Shown: positions 7,932-16,217 of the stretch, in pieces
Layout: every line of letters starts with the position of its first letter
Position numbering within the stretch: position 1 is the first letter of the stretch
DNA from: Armatimonadota bacterium
GTDB lineage: Bacteria; Armatimonadota; HRBIN16
Assembly (NCBI GenBank): GCA_028275265.1
Contig: JAPWUZ010000008.1
Coordinates: 1 to 24,534 of the forward strand
Reading direction: 5' to 3'
DNA length: 24,534 nt
The notes under the pieces: generated by a model
Seen by the model: the letters and a program-made list of their open reading frames with translations, nothing else
Database searches by the model: none
What the model was told of the DNA's origin: nothing
Translations under genes and position numbers: made by a program

Positions 7932-9098
7932 ATGAGCAAGCGTAAGCTGAACGTGGCGCTAATCGGCTACCAGTTTATGGGCAAGGCGCACAGTAACGCT
8001 TACCGTCAGGTCGCCCGCTTTTTCGATGACCTGGAAGTGGAACCGGTGATGAAGGTTATCTGCGGGCGTAACGAAGAGAACGTGCGCAAAGCCGCGCAGA
8101 AGTACGGCTGGGAGGAGTACGACACCTCGTGGGAGCGCGTGGTGGAGCGCAAGGACATCGACCTCGTGGACGTGTCGGTGCCCGGCAATATGCACGCGCC
8201 GATTGCCATCGCGGCGGCAAACGCGGGCAAGATGGTGCTGTGCGAAAAGCCGCTGGCGAACACGCTGGCGGAAGCGCGGCAGATGGTTGAAGCGGTGCAG
8301 AAGAACAAGGTGCCCAATGCGTTGTGTCACAACTACCGCTTCGCACCCGCCGTGCAGCTCGCCAAGCAGTTGATTGACGAAGGGCGCATCGGCAAGATTT
8401 ACCACTTCCGCGGTACCTACTTGCAGGACTGGATTGTAGACCCCAACTTTCCGCTGGTGTGGCGACTGCAGAAGGAGGTTGCAGGGTCGGGAGCGCATGG
8501 CGACCTGAACGCACACCTGATTGACATGGCACGTTTCCTGGTCGGAGAAATCGCCGAAGTATCGGGTATGATGGAGACCTTCATCAAGCAGCGGCCGAAG
8601 CTGGCGGCTTCCGACGACCGTCTGGGCGGAGTTGCCAGCAGCGAAATGGGCGAAGTGACTGTGGATGACGCCGCGCTGTTCCTCGTGCGCTTCGAAAACG
8701 GCGCCATCGGCAGCATCGAAGCCACCCGCTTCGCGCTGGGGCGCAAAAACTACAACCGCTTCGAGATTAACGGTAGCAAAGGTAGCCTCGTGTTCAACAT
8801 GGAACGCATGAACGAACTCGAGGTTTACCTGCAGGACGATCCGCCGCACATTCGGGGCTTCCGTGTGGTGCAGGCAAGCGACAGTGTGCACCCCTTCATG
8901 AGCGCGTGGTGGCCCGTTGGACACATCATCGGCTACGAACACACTTTCATTAACCTCGTCTACACTATGCTGAAGGCATTTGACAAGGGCGAGGAGTTCA
9001 AGCCGAACTTCGAGGACGGCGTGCGCAATCAGGCGGTGCTCGAAGCGGTGGATATCTCCAGCCAGCAGAGACGCTGGGTGAGCATCTCTGAACTGTAG
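7932..9098 (+). CDS. Gfo/Idh/MocA family NAD(P)-dependent oxidoreductase (copy 2)
   Basis: A 388-residue dehydrogenase of the same superfamily as the gene at 3976, though clearly diverged from it. The Rossmann start is LIGYQFMGKAH (glycines at 12 and 17). CEKPLANT contains the conserved Lys106, and GDLNAHLIDMARFLVG gives the Asp191/His195 catalytic region. The C-terminal domain shows FENGAIGSIEATR and GRKNYNRFEINGSKGSL. The glycine pattern (GYQFMG) and lengths recall inositol- and sugar-dehydrogenase-like members, but the substrate cannot be assigned. GAGGAGGAG before the ATG is a strong ribosome site. It is separated from the parvulin gene by 130 bases with no convincing promoter and is followed by a hairpin. 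Confidence 0.9.
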   Translation: MSKRKLNVALIGYQFMGKAHSNAYRQVARFFDDLEVEPVMKVICGRNEENVRKAAQKYGWEEYDTSWERVVERKDIDLVDVSVPGNMHAPIAIAAANAGKMVLCEKPLANTLAEARQMVEAVQKNKVPNALCHNYRFAPAVQLAKQLIDEGRIGKIYHFRGTYLQDWIVDPNFPLVWRLQKEVAGSGAHGDLNAHLIDMARFLVGEIAEVSGMMETFIKQRPKLAASDDRLGGVASSEMGEVTVDDAALFLVRFENGAIGSIEATRFALGRKNYNRFEINGSKGSLVFNMERMNELEVYLQDDPPHIRGFRVVQASDSVHPFMSAWWPVGHIIGYEHTFINLVYTMLKAFDKGEEFKPNFEDGVRNQAVLEAVDISSQQRRWVSISEL

Positions 9099-9106
9099 AC
9101 CTGATG

Positions 9107-9139
9107 GGGGCTCGCGGTTCCTGCAATGCCGTGAGCCCC
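9107..9139 (+). terminator. Hairpin terminator after Gfo/Idh copy 2
   Basis: An 11-base stem, GGGGCTCGCGG (9107-9117) with CCGTGAGCCCC (9129-9139), has one G-U wobble and an 11-base loop. It starts eight bases after the stop. Only TTG follows, so the T-run is weak. Confidence 0.5.
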
Positions 9140-9277
9140 TTGATGCTCCTCGCAAAGAGGAATGACTTCTTTACCAGGGCGGGGTGGAGTTTGCCCTTCC
9201 CGAATGATAACGACGCAGGACTCCATTTCTCCTTCGCCGAAACAAAAGACAACATCACCATAAAGGGGGTGGTTCCC

Positions 9278-10009
9278 ATGGCGACCGTAGTGGTCAGCGT
9301 GGACTGCGCGGCAGCGAACCAGGGGCGATGCTACACGCCCGATCTGGTGCGCGTTGCCGAGGAGTTCCACGTGCCCATGACCTGGTTGATTACCGTTTCA
9401 GCAAACGACCCGATGAGTAACGTCATGCTTTACCACGCGGAGTATCTGCATCGTATCCCCTCCTGGCACGAAATCGGTTTGCGCGTGCATTTTCAAAGTA
9501 ACGGCTCCCCGATTACCGACGAGCGTGAACGTGGTATGCTAATTCAGGAAGGCAAGGACCTGCTGAAACAGTGCCACGTCAAACCAACGGCTTTCCGCGC
9601 AGCAGACCATATGCTACAGGTGTCAGATTTGCGCTACCTGGAAGATATCGGTATCGTGGTGGACGGTACGGTGGCTCCAGGTGTTGTAGTAGAAGACAGG
9701 GTGGACTGGAGCGATGCTCCTACTCAGCCCTACCATCCTGCCTACGACAACCTCAAGGTGTATGGTGACGCCAAACTGCTGCTGGTGCCGGTGGCTACTT
9801 ATAGGGGGCAGCTTGCCAGTCTGGATATGGAATGGGGTGCGCTGGAGGGTATTCTGGATTACCACCTGCAGAACAGTGAGGTCATCAGCATCACCGCACG
9901 CGACTGGGCAAACGGGGTGGCGAACTGGCGACGATGTGTCCAGTATCTGCGTGAACGCGGCTGTCGTTTTGTAACGCTGTCGCAAGTGGCTTCCGAATGG
10001 GGCAGGTAA
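9278..10009 (+). CDS. Polysaccharide-deacetylase-like protein with atypical metal site
   Basis: A 243-residue protein resembling a NodB-type deacetylase fold. VVVSVDC (Asp9) stands at the usual first motif, followed by a 'later strand' FHVPMTWLITV. SWHEIGLRVHF (His64-Glu65 and His71) stands where relatives have EIGLHLH or HSxxH, and AFRAADHM (Arg107) stands where FRxPxG is expected. One metal-binding His appears replaced by Arg69, so catalysis is uncertain. ATG at 9278, preceded by GGGGGTGG, is chosen; an in-frame extension back to 9104 would contain the preceding terminator hairpin. There is no signal peptide, so it would be cytoplasmic. I cannot name a substrate. It converges on acylphosphatase with 16 bases between stops. 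Confidence 0.6.
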   Translation: MATVVVSVDCAAANQGRCYTPDLVRVAEEFHVPMTWLITVSANDPMSNVMLYHAEYLHRIPSWHEIGLRVHFQSNGSPITDERERGMLIQEGKDLLKQCHVKPTAFRAADHMLQVSDLRYLEDIGIVVDGTVAPGVVVEDRVDWSDAPTQPYHPAYDNLKVYGDAKLLLVPVATYRGQLASLDMEWGALEGILDYHLQNSEVISITARDWANGVANWRRCVQYLRERGCRFVTLSQVASEWGR

Positions 10010-10025
10010 AAGGGAAGTTGGGGGG

Positions 10026-10301
10026 CTACCACGCGATGTGGAAACCGTCTTCGACTCCTGTGGCATCCCCCCACTGTACCAACACATCGGTGACTCGCGC
10101 TGCAGGAGGACCCTGCTTGAGCAGGGTGAGCAGCTGGTTCAGTGTTTTCTCGTCGCCTTCCGCAATAACCTCTACCTGACCGGAGGGCAGGTTGCGCACC
10201 GTCCCGCTTACTCCGAGCGCGCGAGCGTAGCGCAATACGAAGGCGCGATAGCCGACGTTCTGCACTCGCCCCGAGACCAGGGCAACCATCTTTTTGCGCA
10301 T
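10026..10301 (-). CDS. acyP: Acylphosphatase
   Basis: A 91-residue acylphosphatase, which hydrolyses carboxyl-phosphate bonds such as those in acetyl phosphate or carbamoyl phosphate. The signature GRVQNVGYR (residues 11-19) holds catalytic Arg19, and VRNLPSGQVEV holds catalytic Asn37. The usual second glycine of GRVQGVxYR is Asn15 here, a minor change. Size is standard for the family. The ATG at 10301 lies five bases after the HDOD gene's stop, so the two are almost certainly co-transcribed; no good ribosome site is seen. A second in-frame ATG at 10289 is possible. Confidence 0.92.
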   Translation of the reverse strand: MRKKMVALVSGRVQNVGYRAFVLRYARALGVSGTVRNLPSGQVEVIAEGDEKTLNQLLTLLKQGPPAARVTDVLVQWGDATGVEDGFHIAW

Positions 10302-10306
10302 GGCGG

Positions 10307-11188
10307 TTACGTTACCCCGAAGGCAGATTGCGCCTCGATAACCTCCTTTGCTACAGCGAGGCGTATCGGTTCATATTGTTCTTCGGGGATAGCCAGAAAC
10401 TCCTTCACGGTGGCGTTCATCTCGTGCTGGATGCCCGGTATCAACACACCTATCTCCGCCTGATTGACCAGACAGTTCGCGGCATGCACGAGAGCAACGA
10501 CCTCAAACACGTCCTGCTCCGCTTGTAGGGGCGTGTGGTGCAGGGCGATGCCAGCGCGGATGGCGGCAGGCAGGTTCCACTTTTCGGCGGCAAAATCACC
10601 CAGCTCGGCATGGGTGGTACCCAGCACCCGGTTTTCCAGCGCCAGCACATCTTCTTCTGTGCCGAGAGTTATCTCAGCACTGCGCGAGATGAAAACATCC
10701 ATATCTTCTGGCAGGAACTGGTCGGCAATCAACTTGCCGATGTCGTGGAGCAGTCCGGCAATAAACACTTCCTCGTCCCATTTAGACCGCTTGAGGCGTG
10801 CCAGCACCCTACCCGCGATAGCGGTTGCCAGAGAATGCCTCCAGTACTCCTGCCGGTTGAAACGCGAATTGCGCTGACGAGTGTGGACCATGGCGTGGAA
10901 AGTCAGTGACATGATGATGGTGCGAATGGTGTTCAGTCCGAGCACCGCGATAGCCCGACTGATGCTGGATATTCTCCCATTCCCACCGTAGTAGGCGGAG
11001 TTCGCCATGCGCAGTACCTTGGCGGCGAGGGCGGCATCCTGAGTGATGACCCGTTCGAAATCGCGGGTGGATGCCCTGGGGTCGTCTATCAGCCGCATCA
11101 CCTGCACAGTCACGTGCGGCAGGGGTGGGAGCCCCACCGCGCGCGATATTCGTATGCCCAAAGCTTCCTTCGCGTTCACATTCTTCAT
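10307..11188 (-). CDS. HDOD domain protein with HD motif
   Basis: A 293-residue HDOD-domain protein. The family groups signalling proteins related to HD phosphohydrolases, often linked to motility, stress or cyclic-dinucleotide responses. The N-terminal segment LPPLPHVTVQVMRLIDDPRAS and LAAKVLRMANSAYYG are classic HDOD sequence. AGLLHDIGK retains His148-Asp149, and TTHAELGDFAAEKWNLP and ALHHTP follow, so metal binding is possible, although most HDOD proteins are not shown to be enzymes. ATG at 11188 is preferred over an upstream TTG (11221), because the best promoter's -10 box lies between them. Acylphosphatase follows after five bases. No sensor or output domain is attached. Confidence 0.85.
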   Translation of the reverse strand: MKNVNAKEALGIRISRAVGLPPLPHVTVQVMRLIDDPRASTRDFERVITQDAALAAKVLRMANSAYYGGNGRISSISRAIAVLGLNTIRTIIMSLTFHAMVHTRQRNSRFNRQEYWRHSLATAIAGRVLARLKRSKWDEEVFIAGLLHDIGKLIADQFLPEDMDVFISRSAEITLGTEEDVLALENRVLGTTHAELGDFAAEKWNLPAAIRAGIALHHTPLQAEQDVFEVVALVHAANCLVNQAEIGVLIPGIQHEMNATVKEFLAIPEEQYEPIRLAVAKEVIEAQSAFGVT

Positions 11189-11207
11189 TATCGGAAGCGG
11201 GAGCGAA

Positions 11208-11238
11208 AGTATACAGGGCAAACAGGCGTTCTTGTCGA
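11208..11238 (-). promoter_or_regulatory. Candidate promoter for the HDOD-acyP unit
   Basis: On the minus strand, TATACT (11208-11213) is a strong -10 box and TCGACA (11233-11238) a fair -35 box, with a rather long 19-base spacer. Transcription would start about 13 bases before the ATG at 11188. No clear promoter for the divergent MFS gene was found in the gap. Confidence 0.4.
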
Positions 11239-11327
11239 CGGAATCGCAGCCGCGTGTCTCTCCGTCGGTAGGATATTTCCATCACGTCGCGAACTTCTTA
11301 TCCAGACTCGTTGTGAGAGGTGAGGAG

Positions 11328-12635
11328 ATGCAGCCCTCTGAAGAGGTTACTGCTAAACGCTGGTACCACGGGTTAACAGGTTATCACTGGCTGGTGTTAT
11401 TTGTAGCGTCGTGCGGCTGGCTGTTCGATACGATGGACCAGTGGCTGTACGTGCTGGCTCGCCAGCCCGCTTTGCGCGAGTTGCTGGCGCGGCAAGGCAT
11501 TGAGCCTACGGATGCCAATGTCGGCTATTACTCCGGCATCGTGCAGGCTATCTTCATCTTCGGCTGGGCAACCGGAGGGTTCCTGTTCGGTATCGTCGGC
11601 GACCGACTGGGGCGGACCCGTACGATGGCGCTGACGGTGTTGATGTATGCCGGCTTTACCGGCTTGAGCGGTTTATCGCAGACATGGGGGCAGTTCGCAT
11701 TGTTTCGCTTCTTAACAGGGCTTGGCGTCGGGGGGGAATTTGCGGCAGGAGCATCGCTGGTCGCAGAGGTGTTTCCTCCGCACGCGCGCGCTACCGCCCT
11801 GGGCATCATGCAGGCGTCATCTGCGCTGGGAAACATTCTGGCGGGGGTGATTAACCTGACCGTTGCACCCAACTGGGGCTGGCGATGGGTGTTCGCTGTG
11901 GGGATACTGCCTGCGCTGCTGGTTTTCGTAATCCGCCTGTTTGTGAAGGAACCAGAGCGTTGGGAAGAAGCGAAAGAGCGTGCCCGTTTGGAGAACAAGC
12001 AGCTGGGTGCGTTGAGTGAGTTGTGGAACACGCCGCACCTGCGCCGCAATCTGCTGGTCGGCATTGGGTTGGGCGCGATCGGCATTATCGGTTTCTGGGG
12101 CATCAGTACCTGGTCGCCAGACCTGCTTCGCAATCTATTGAACCCTGAAAACCTGCCAGAGCTCAAGCCCGATGTGGACCGCAAGGTCAGCTGGGCAGCG
12201 ATGGCGCAGAACGGAGGTGCGTTTTTCGGCAGTCTGTTTGCGGCATGGCTGGCGCAGCGGGCTGGAAGGCGGTTCGCCATCAAGTTTTCGCTGTTCTTGT
12301 GTTTCATCGTGGCGCCTGCAACCTTTCATCTCACGCATACCTTCCGATCGGCGATGATTTTCTATCCGTTGCTGGGGTTCAGTATGCTATCTTTGCTGGG
12401 ATGCTACGCGGTGTACTTCCCGGAGATTTTCCCGACGCGCCTGCGGGCGACGGGGACGGGTTTCTCGTACAACGTGGCACGCTATATCGCCGCGATAGCG
12501 CCGTGGACGTTCGGCACGCTTCGCGCGTTGTATGGCATCCAGTGGGCGGCAACGATTATCTCGCTGGTGTTCTTGCTGGGATTTGTGGTATTACGCTATG
12601 CGCCCGAAACGAAAGGCAAACCTTTGCCCGAGTAG
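11328..12635 (+). CDS. MFS transporter (sugar/organic acid type)
   Basis: A 435-residue Major Facilitator Superfamily carrier, expected to span the inner membrane about twelve times and to symport a sugar or organic acid with protons. After a short cytoplasmic start, the first helix (about 20-45) contains WLFDTMDQWLY. Motif A, GDRLGRTR (91-98), lies between helices 2 and 3. FLTGLGVGGEFAAGASLVAEVFPP is the well-known fourth/fifth helix block, and YFPEIFPTRLRATGTGFSYNVAR closes the C-terminal half. The pattern is closest to sugar or aromatic/organic-acid proton symporters. ATG at 11328 has GAGGTGAGGAG before it. Stop codons of this gene and the lyase gene are two bases apart, tail to tail. A role importing the sugar acid used by the nearby dehydratase is plausible, not shown. 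Confidence 0.87.
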   Translation: MQPSEEVTAKRWYHGLTGYHWLVLFVASCGWLFDTMDQWLYVLARQPALRELLARQGIEPTDANVGYYSGIVQAIFIFGWATGGFLFGIVGDRLGRTRTMALTVLMYAGFTGLSGLSQTWGQFALFRFLTGLGVGGEFAAGASLVAEVFPPHARATALGIMQASSALGNILAGVINLTVAPNWGWRWVFAVGILPALLVFVIRLFVKEPERWEEAKERARLENKQLGALSELWNTPHLRRNLLVGIGLGAIGIIGFWGISTWSPDLLRNLLNPENLPELKPDVDRKVSWAAMAQNGGAFFGSLFAAWLAQRAGRRFAIKFSLFLCFIVAPATFHLTHTFRSAMIFYPLLGFSMLSLLGCYAVYFPEIFPTRLRATGTGFSYNVARYIAAIAPWTFGTLRALYGIQWAATIISLVFLLGFVVLRYAPETKGKPLPE

Positions 12636-12637
12636 GG

Positions 12638-14962
12638 CTATGGTTTTCCCAGCAGCCACTGTCCGCTGCCCCGCTGTGCCAGAGCGAAGTGTCGAAACCG
12701 CCAGCTGCCGACGGATGCCTCCCGCACGCCGGGGCGACGGACGGCAACCGCCAGCGGCGTGCCGTCTGCTGCGACTGCGCGGATGAGCAGAGCGGTGTCG
12801 TTCTCTTCCACCTCTATCTCTGCCGGTGGACGATGCGTCTTCCGATATGGTCGCACCACGGTGAGAGTGAACACCTCGCTGTGTGGGCGGACAGTGCTGG
12901 CTTCCACGTGCCACTGGTTCGGAAAGCCGCCGTGACCGATGGAGCGCAGGTATTCCGCGTCGGGGGGAGGGGTGTAGCCGTCCCACTGGCGCATCCGTAC
13001 CGGGGATGGGGCAATGTAATGGATGTACGCTCCCGCCTGCTCGCGTTCGATCCTCAGGCGTTGCTGGCGTGTCTCCACTTCGAAGGGCGCGAGTGCGTGG
13101 AGCATCCACGTGAAGTGACGCGGCTGGTCCGCGACCGCTTCATCTACAAAAACGACCAGGTCGGGCTTGACGAAAACCACATGGCGGACGTAACGACGCA
13201 GTCTGCCCGCGTACGCCCGGGCAGCCTCACCTGCGACATAGTCTGCGCCCGGCTGCAAGTCCTGTGCGATAATGTTGCCAAAGGGGTCCGGGGAGTGTGG
13301 TACCTGTCCTTCACCATCCACCAGCATGGCGTTCTGGGAGACGGTACTCCAGCACCACTGCGTGTGGAACGGGCTGCCGTGTATGTCGCGGTATACGCAG
13401 TTTGTCAGCAAGCTCTCGCCATACGCATTGAGTGTGAAGGAGTTGTGAGGGTCGTGCCCGTGGCTTTGCCTGCCAAAGGGGCTGCTCTTAAACCGTATCT
13501 GCACATTGTCGCGGGAGTCTAAGAGGTTGTTGTTGAGTACGGCCACTCCGATACCACGGAATACTCTGGATGGCGGCAGGTCGCGCGGCGGTTTGGGAGC
13601 CACGTTGGGCAGAGTATTCCACAGCAGGTTCAGCACCGGTTCGCTGGATTGCAGCTGGATGTTCCACTGCTGTGTCCACCATTTCCAGTAAGGATTGCCC
13701 ATTTTATGGGCGAAGTAGGCGGCAAAGCTCCAGCCAGAAGAGGGACGACTGTGCGACAGGTCACCAAAACCCATGTCCGGCGAGCCGGGCGGAGTGGTAT
13801 ACAGCGCATAGTCGCCAGCGTGGGCAAAGAAAGGCTTGCGGAAGGCGTCGATGCCCAGTGCCTTCTCTGCCACCTCCGTCCACCAGACAATCTTGGACAT
13901 GTACCCCGCCCAGTACGACAGTCCTTCATGCCAGCCGCCGTCATCGTCGCTCCACACCGGGTACGCGGCGAAGAACTTGTGTACGGCGTAATCCAGCCAC
14001 ATCTCCGCTTCGGGGATTTCTCCGAGGAAGGCGATGGCGCATTCTGCCAGCTTGTGCCAGGTGCGGTTGCCGTGGCTGTCATAAGGGCGAGACAGATGTC
14101 CGTTGCCTTCCTGCACCTCCCAGCTGCGCCATGCATCGGTGGCGCGGTGCAGCATGACGGCTCGCACCCGTTCGCGTTCCTGCTCGGTGAGGGCGTAATA
14201 TGCCCAGTCGTAAGCGCGGGGAAGGCGATGGAGCATCGGCTTTGCCGCCTCACAGTTAATGGCAAAGTTGGTGGGTCCGTCGGGATCCCATGCGGCAAGG
14301 TGCATCACCCACCGGCGGGCGGGTTCGGCATAACGGTCATCTTCTGTGAGCAGATGAAGGAACGCCAGCAGCTCTGCCTCCATACACGCTTTCACCGTTT
14401 GCTCGCGGTTCGACCACCAGTACTGGCGCGTTTGAGGGTCGCGTGCGCTGGCTTTAACGGCAGGCTCCGGCGTGGGACCATCTCTCAGTAGTCGTTCCGC
14501 CTGCGTCTCCAGGTTCTGCAACAGACGCCTGCCTTCACGCTGACACCATTCCCGCAGGGCAGGGAGGTCCGCCGCCCGCACGAAGAGCCGGGGGTGTGTA
14601 GTTCCGATGCGCTCCTTTAGCTGAGTAAGCGTCGGTTGTGGGAAAAGCACAGCCCGGGAGGTCACCGTAAACTCACGTATCTGGCTCCATGGGGAGACCG
14701 CACCGTTGCGGGTGCGCATCCGGTAGCGCCAAAAGTACTTGCCGGGCTTCAAAGGCTCGTGGTGGGTGTATACGCACCAGCGATGTCTTTCCACAGTCAC
14801 GGCGTCGCTCAAATCGCGTCGTATTGCCCACTGCACGTCGTAGGATGCCGCCTCGCGTTGGTGTATCCACGTTAGAGAGGGTGGGTTTACCGCCACAGTG
14901 CTGCCGTTCTCTGGACGGTAGCCCCACTCGCCGGGCATGGGTTGCCTGTCTGGAGCCTGCAT
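12638..14962 (-). CDS. Heparinase II/III-like polysaccharide lyase, cytoplasmic
   Basis: A 774-residue protein with the layout of heparinase II/III-type lyases and DUF4962 proteins. It has an N-terminal fibronectin/Ig-like part (about 13-100, with YFWRYRMRTRNGAVSPWSQ), an alpha/alpha toroid (about 120-450), and a beta-sandwich C-terminal half. Likely catalytic sites are DSHGNRTWH (His297), GGWHEGLSYWAGY (Tyr350) and RQSHGHDPHNSF (His501/503/506), matching the His/Tyr chemistry known in the family; these assignments are by position only. It would cleave uronic-acid-containing glycans by beta-elimination. No signal peptide is seen with the chosen ATG (14962), which has a clear GGGAGG ribosome site, so it may act on imported oligosaccharides. 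It lies 14 bases after the DgoD-like gene in one operon. The substrate is unknown. Confidence 0.75.
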   Translation of the reverse strand: MQAPDRQPMPGEWGYRPENGSTVAVNPPSLTWIHQREAASYDVQWAIRRDLSDAVTVERHRWCVYTHHEPLKPGKYFWRYRMRTRNGAVSPWSQIREFTVTSRAVLFPQPTLTQLKERIGTTHPRLFVRAADLPALREWCQREGRRLLQNLETQAERLLRDGPTPEPAVKASARDPQTRQYWWSNREQTVKACMEAELLAFLHLLTEDDRYAEPARRWVMHLAAWDPDGPTNFAINCEAAKPMLHRLPRAYDWAYYALTEQERERVRAVMLHRATDAWRSWEVQEGNGHLSRPYDSHGNRTWHKLAECAIAFLGEIPEAEMWLDYAVHKFFAAYPVWSDDDGGWHEGLSYWAGYMSKIVWWTEVAEKALGIDAFRKPFFAHAGDYALYTTPPGSPDMGFGDLSHSRPSSGWSFAAYFAHKMGNPYWKWWTQQWNIQLQSSEPVLNLLWNTLPNVAPKPPRDLPPSRVFRGIGVAVLNNNLLDSRDNVQIRFKSSPFGRQSHGHDPHNSFTLNAYGESLLTNCVYRDIHGSPFHTQWCWSTVSQNAMLVDGEGQVPHSPDPFGNIIAQDLQPGADYVAGEAARAYAGRLRRYVRHVVFVKPDLVVFVDEAVADQPRHFTWMLHALAPFEVETRQQRLRIEREQAGAYIHYIAPSPVRMRQWDGYTPPPDAEYLRSIGHGGFPNQWHVEASTVRPHSEVFTLTVVRPYRKTHRPPAEIEVEENDTALLIRAVAADGTPLAVAVRRPGVREASVGSWRFRHFALAQRGSGQWLLGKP

Positions 14963-14976
14963 TGGATACCTCCCTG

Positions 14977-16095
14977 TTACCACTCCGCGACGGAGCCGTC
15001 GTCGTCATGGAAGAAGCCGCTGCCCGGGTCGGGCTTAGGTGCGAGTGGATGTTCGCGCAGGTAGTCTTCGTCTACCTCGATACCCAGTCCGGGTGCGGCT
15101 GGCACTTCGATGTAGCCTTCATGCGCAGTGAAGGGGTTCTTGAGGTAGCCTTCGCCGAGATGCACAAACTCCTGAATGACGAAGTTGGGTGCGCAGGCGT
15201 CTATCTGCAGACACGCGGCAAGATTAATCGGGCCGTACGGATTATGCGGAGCCAGTGTAACATAGTATGCTTCCGCCATAGCGGCGATGTGGCGGGTTTC
15301 AAAGATGCCGCCGCAGATGCACGGATCGGGCTGTAATACCTGTGCAGCTCCCTTTTCCAGCACCTGTCGGAAACCAAAGCGGGTGAACAAACGCTCGCCA
15401 GTGGCAATCGGGATGACTGCGTTGCGCGTGACCGATGCTAGCGCATCCACGTTTTCGGGCAGTACCGGCTCTTCGATAAAGAATGGGCGATAGGGGCGCA
15501 GCTCGTACTCCAGCTGCGTGGCGATGGCGGGGGTAGCGCGACCGTGAAAGTCCAGCAGGATGTCCACCTTGTTGCCCACCGCTTCGCGCGCGGCTGCCAC
15601 CAGCTCCACCGCCTTTTCGATAACCGCCGCGCTTTCCAGCGGGTGCAAAGCAGGCAAAGGGCAGAACTTGACGGCGGAGTACCCTTCCTGCACGCGCTGG
15701 CGCGCCTGCTCGGCGATTTGGGTCGGCTCGTAACTGCCGATGTGCCGGTAGACGCGAATACGCTCGCGCACTTTACCCCCAAGCAACTGATGTACCGGCA
15801 CGCCCAGCCGCTTGCCCTGAATATCCCACAGCGCCATCTCGATGCCGCTGATTGCTGCGTTCAGCACGGGACCGCCTCGCCAGAAGGCATGACGATACAT
15901 CCGCTGTACCAGATGGATGATACGGGCGGGGTCTTCACCCAGTAACACATGCTCGTACGAGCGCACCGCCTCCGCGATGACAAACGCTTTGTCACCCAAG
16001 CATTCGCCCCAGCCGGCGATGCCCTCATCCGTGCTGACTTTGACGAATAGCCAGCGCGGTTCTACCGCAAAGGTCTCGATGTCTGTGATACGCAC
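14977..16095 (-). CDS. dgoD: D-galactonate dehydratase-like enzyme, enolase superfamily
   Basis: A 372-residue mandelate-racemase-group dehydratase. It closely follows E. coli DgoD as I recall it: PRWLFVKVSTDEGIAGWGE at the start, FWRGGPVLNAAISGIEMALWDI, and the final SVAEW. Catalytic positions are intact: DFHGR (Asp182, His184), FIEEPVLPE (Glu208), TGERLFTRF (Glu234), TLAPHNPYGP (His284), each one residue before the E. coli numbering. The predicted reaction is D-galactonate to 2-keto-3-deoxygalactonate, though related sugar acids are possible. An ATG-less upstream extension of 56 codons covers the divergent promoter region. GTG at 16095 with GGGGAG before it matches the family start and is used here. 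The lyase gene follows 14 bases later. No KDGal kinase or aldolase is in the window. Confidence 0.85.
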   Translation of the reverse strand: MRITDIETFAVEPRWLFVKVSTDEGIAGWGECLGDKAFVIAEAVRSYEHVLLGEDPARIIHLVQRMYRHAFWRGGPVLNAAISGIEMALWDIQGKRLGVPVHQLLGGKVRERIRVYRHIGSYEPTQIAEQARQRVQEGYSAVKFCPLPALHPLESAAVIEKAVELVAAAREAVGNKVDILLDFHGRATPAIATQLEYELRPYRPFFIEEPVLPENVDALASVTRNAVIPIATGERLFTRFGFRQVLEKGAAQVLQPDPCICGGIFETRHIAAMAEAYYVTLAPHNPYGPINLAACLQIDACAPNFVIQEFVHLGEGYLKNPFTAHEGYIEVPAAPGLGIEVDEDYLREHPLAPKPDPGSGFFHDDDGSVAEW

Positions 16096-16153
16096 CTCAA
16101 TGACTCCCCTGAAAATATCGCTAATTCTTTCCACAACCTCGCTCGTTCTCCTC

Positions 16154-16182
16154 TTGCCTGCTCCGCGCCTTTTCGGTAAAAT
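16154..16182 (+). promoter_or_regulatory. Candidate sigma-70 promoter for the GH1 gene
   Basis: TTGCCT (16154-16159), a 17-base spacer and TAAAAT (16177-16182) form a good promoter about 35 bases before the GH1 start. It sits in the 122-base divergent gap with the dehydratase. On the minus strand only a weak TTGAAC...CATTTT pairing is visible. Confidence 0.55.
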
Positions 16183-16217
16183 GTCATCTGAAAGGTTTAA
16201 GTTCAAGGAGGGTTGGT

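Noticed and set aside
7807..7935. A 42-codon frame between the parvulin and second Gfo/Idh genes, its stop overlapping the next ATG.
   Set aside because: No ribosome site, low-complexity charged sequence, and the region also folds into a CCGGAGG/CCTCCGG hairpin. It could be chance; kept only as a note.
7959..9155. Minus-strand frame (398 codons) opposite the second Gfo/Idh gene.
   Set aside because: Exact antisense of a recognised dehydrogenase.
9104..9277. In-frame 58-codon extension of the deacetylase-like gene.
   Set aside because: It contains the terminator hairpin of the preceding gene, and a strong ribosome site supports ATG 9278.
12245..13522. Plus-strand frame (425 codons) crossing the MFS/lyase junction.
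   Set aside because: Overlaps two recognised genes in other frames and has no coherent protein features.
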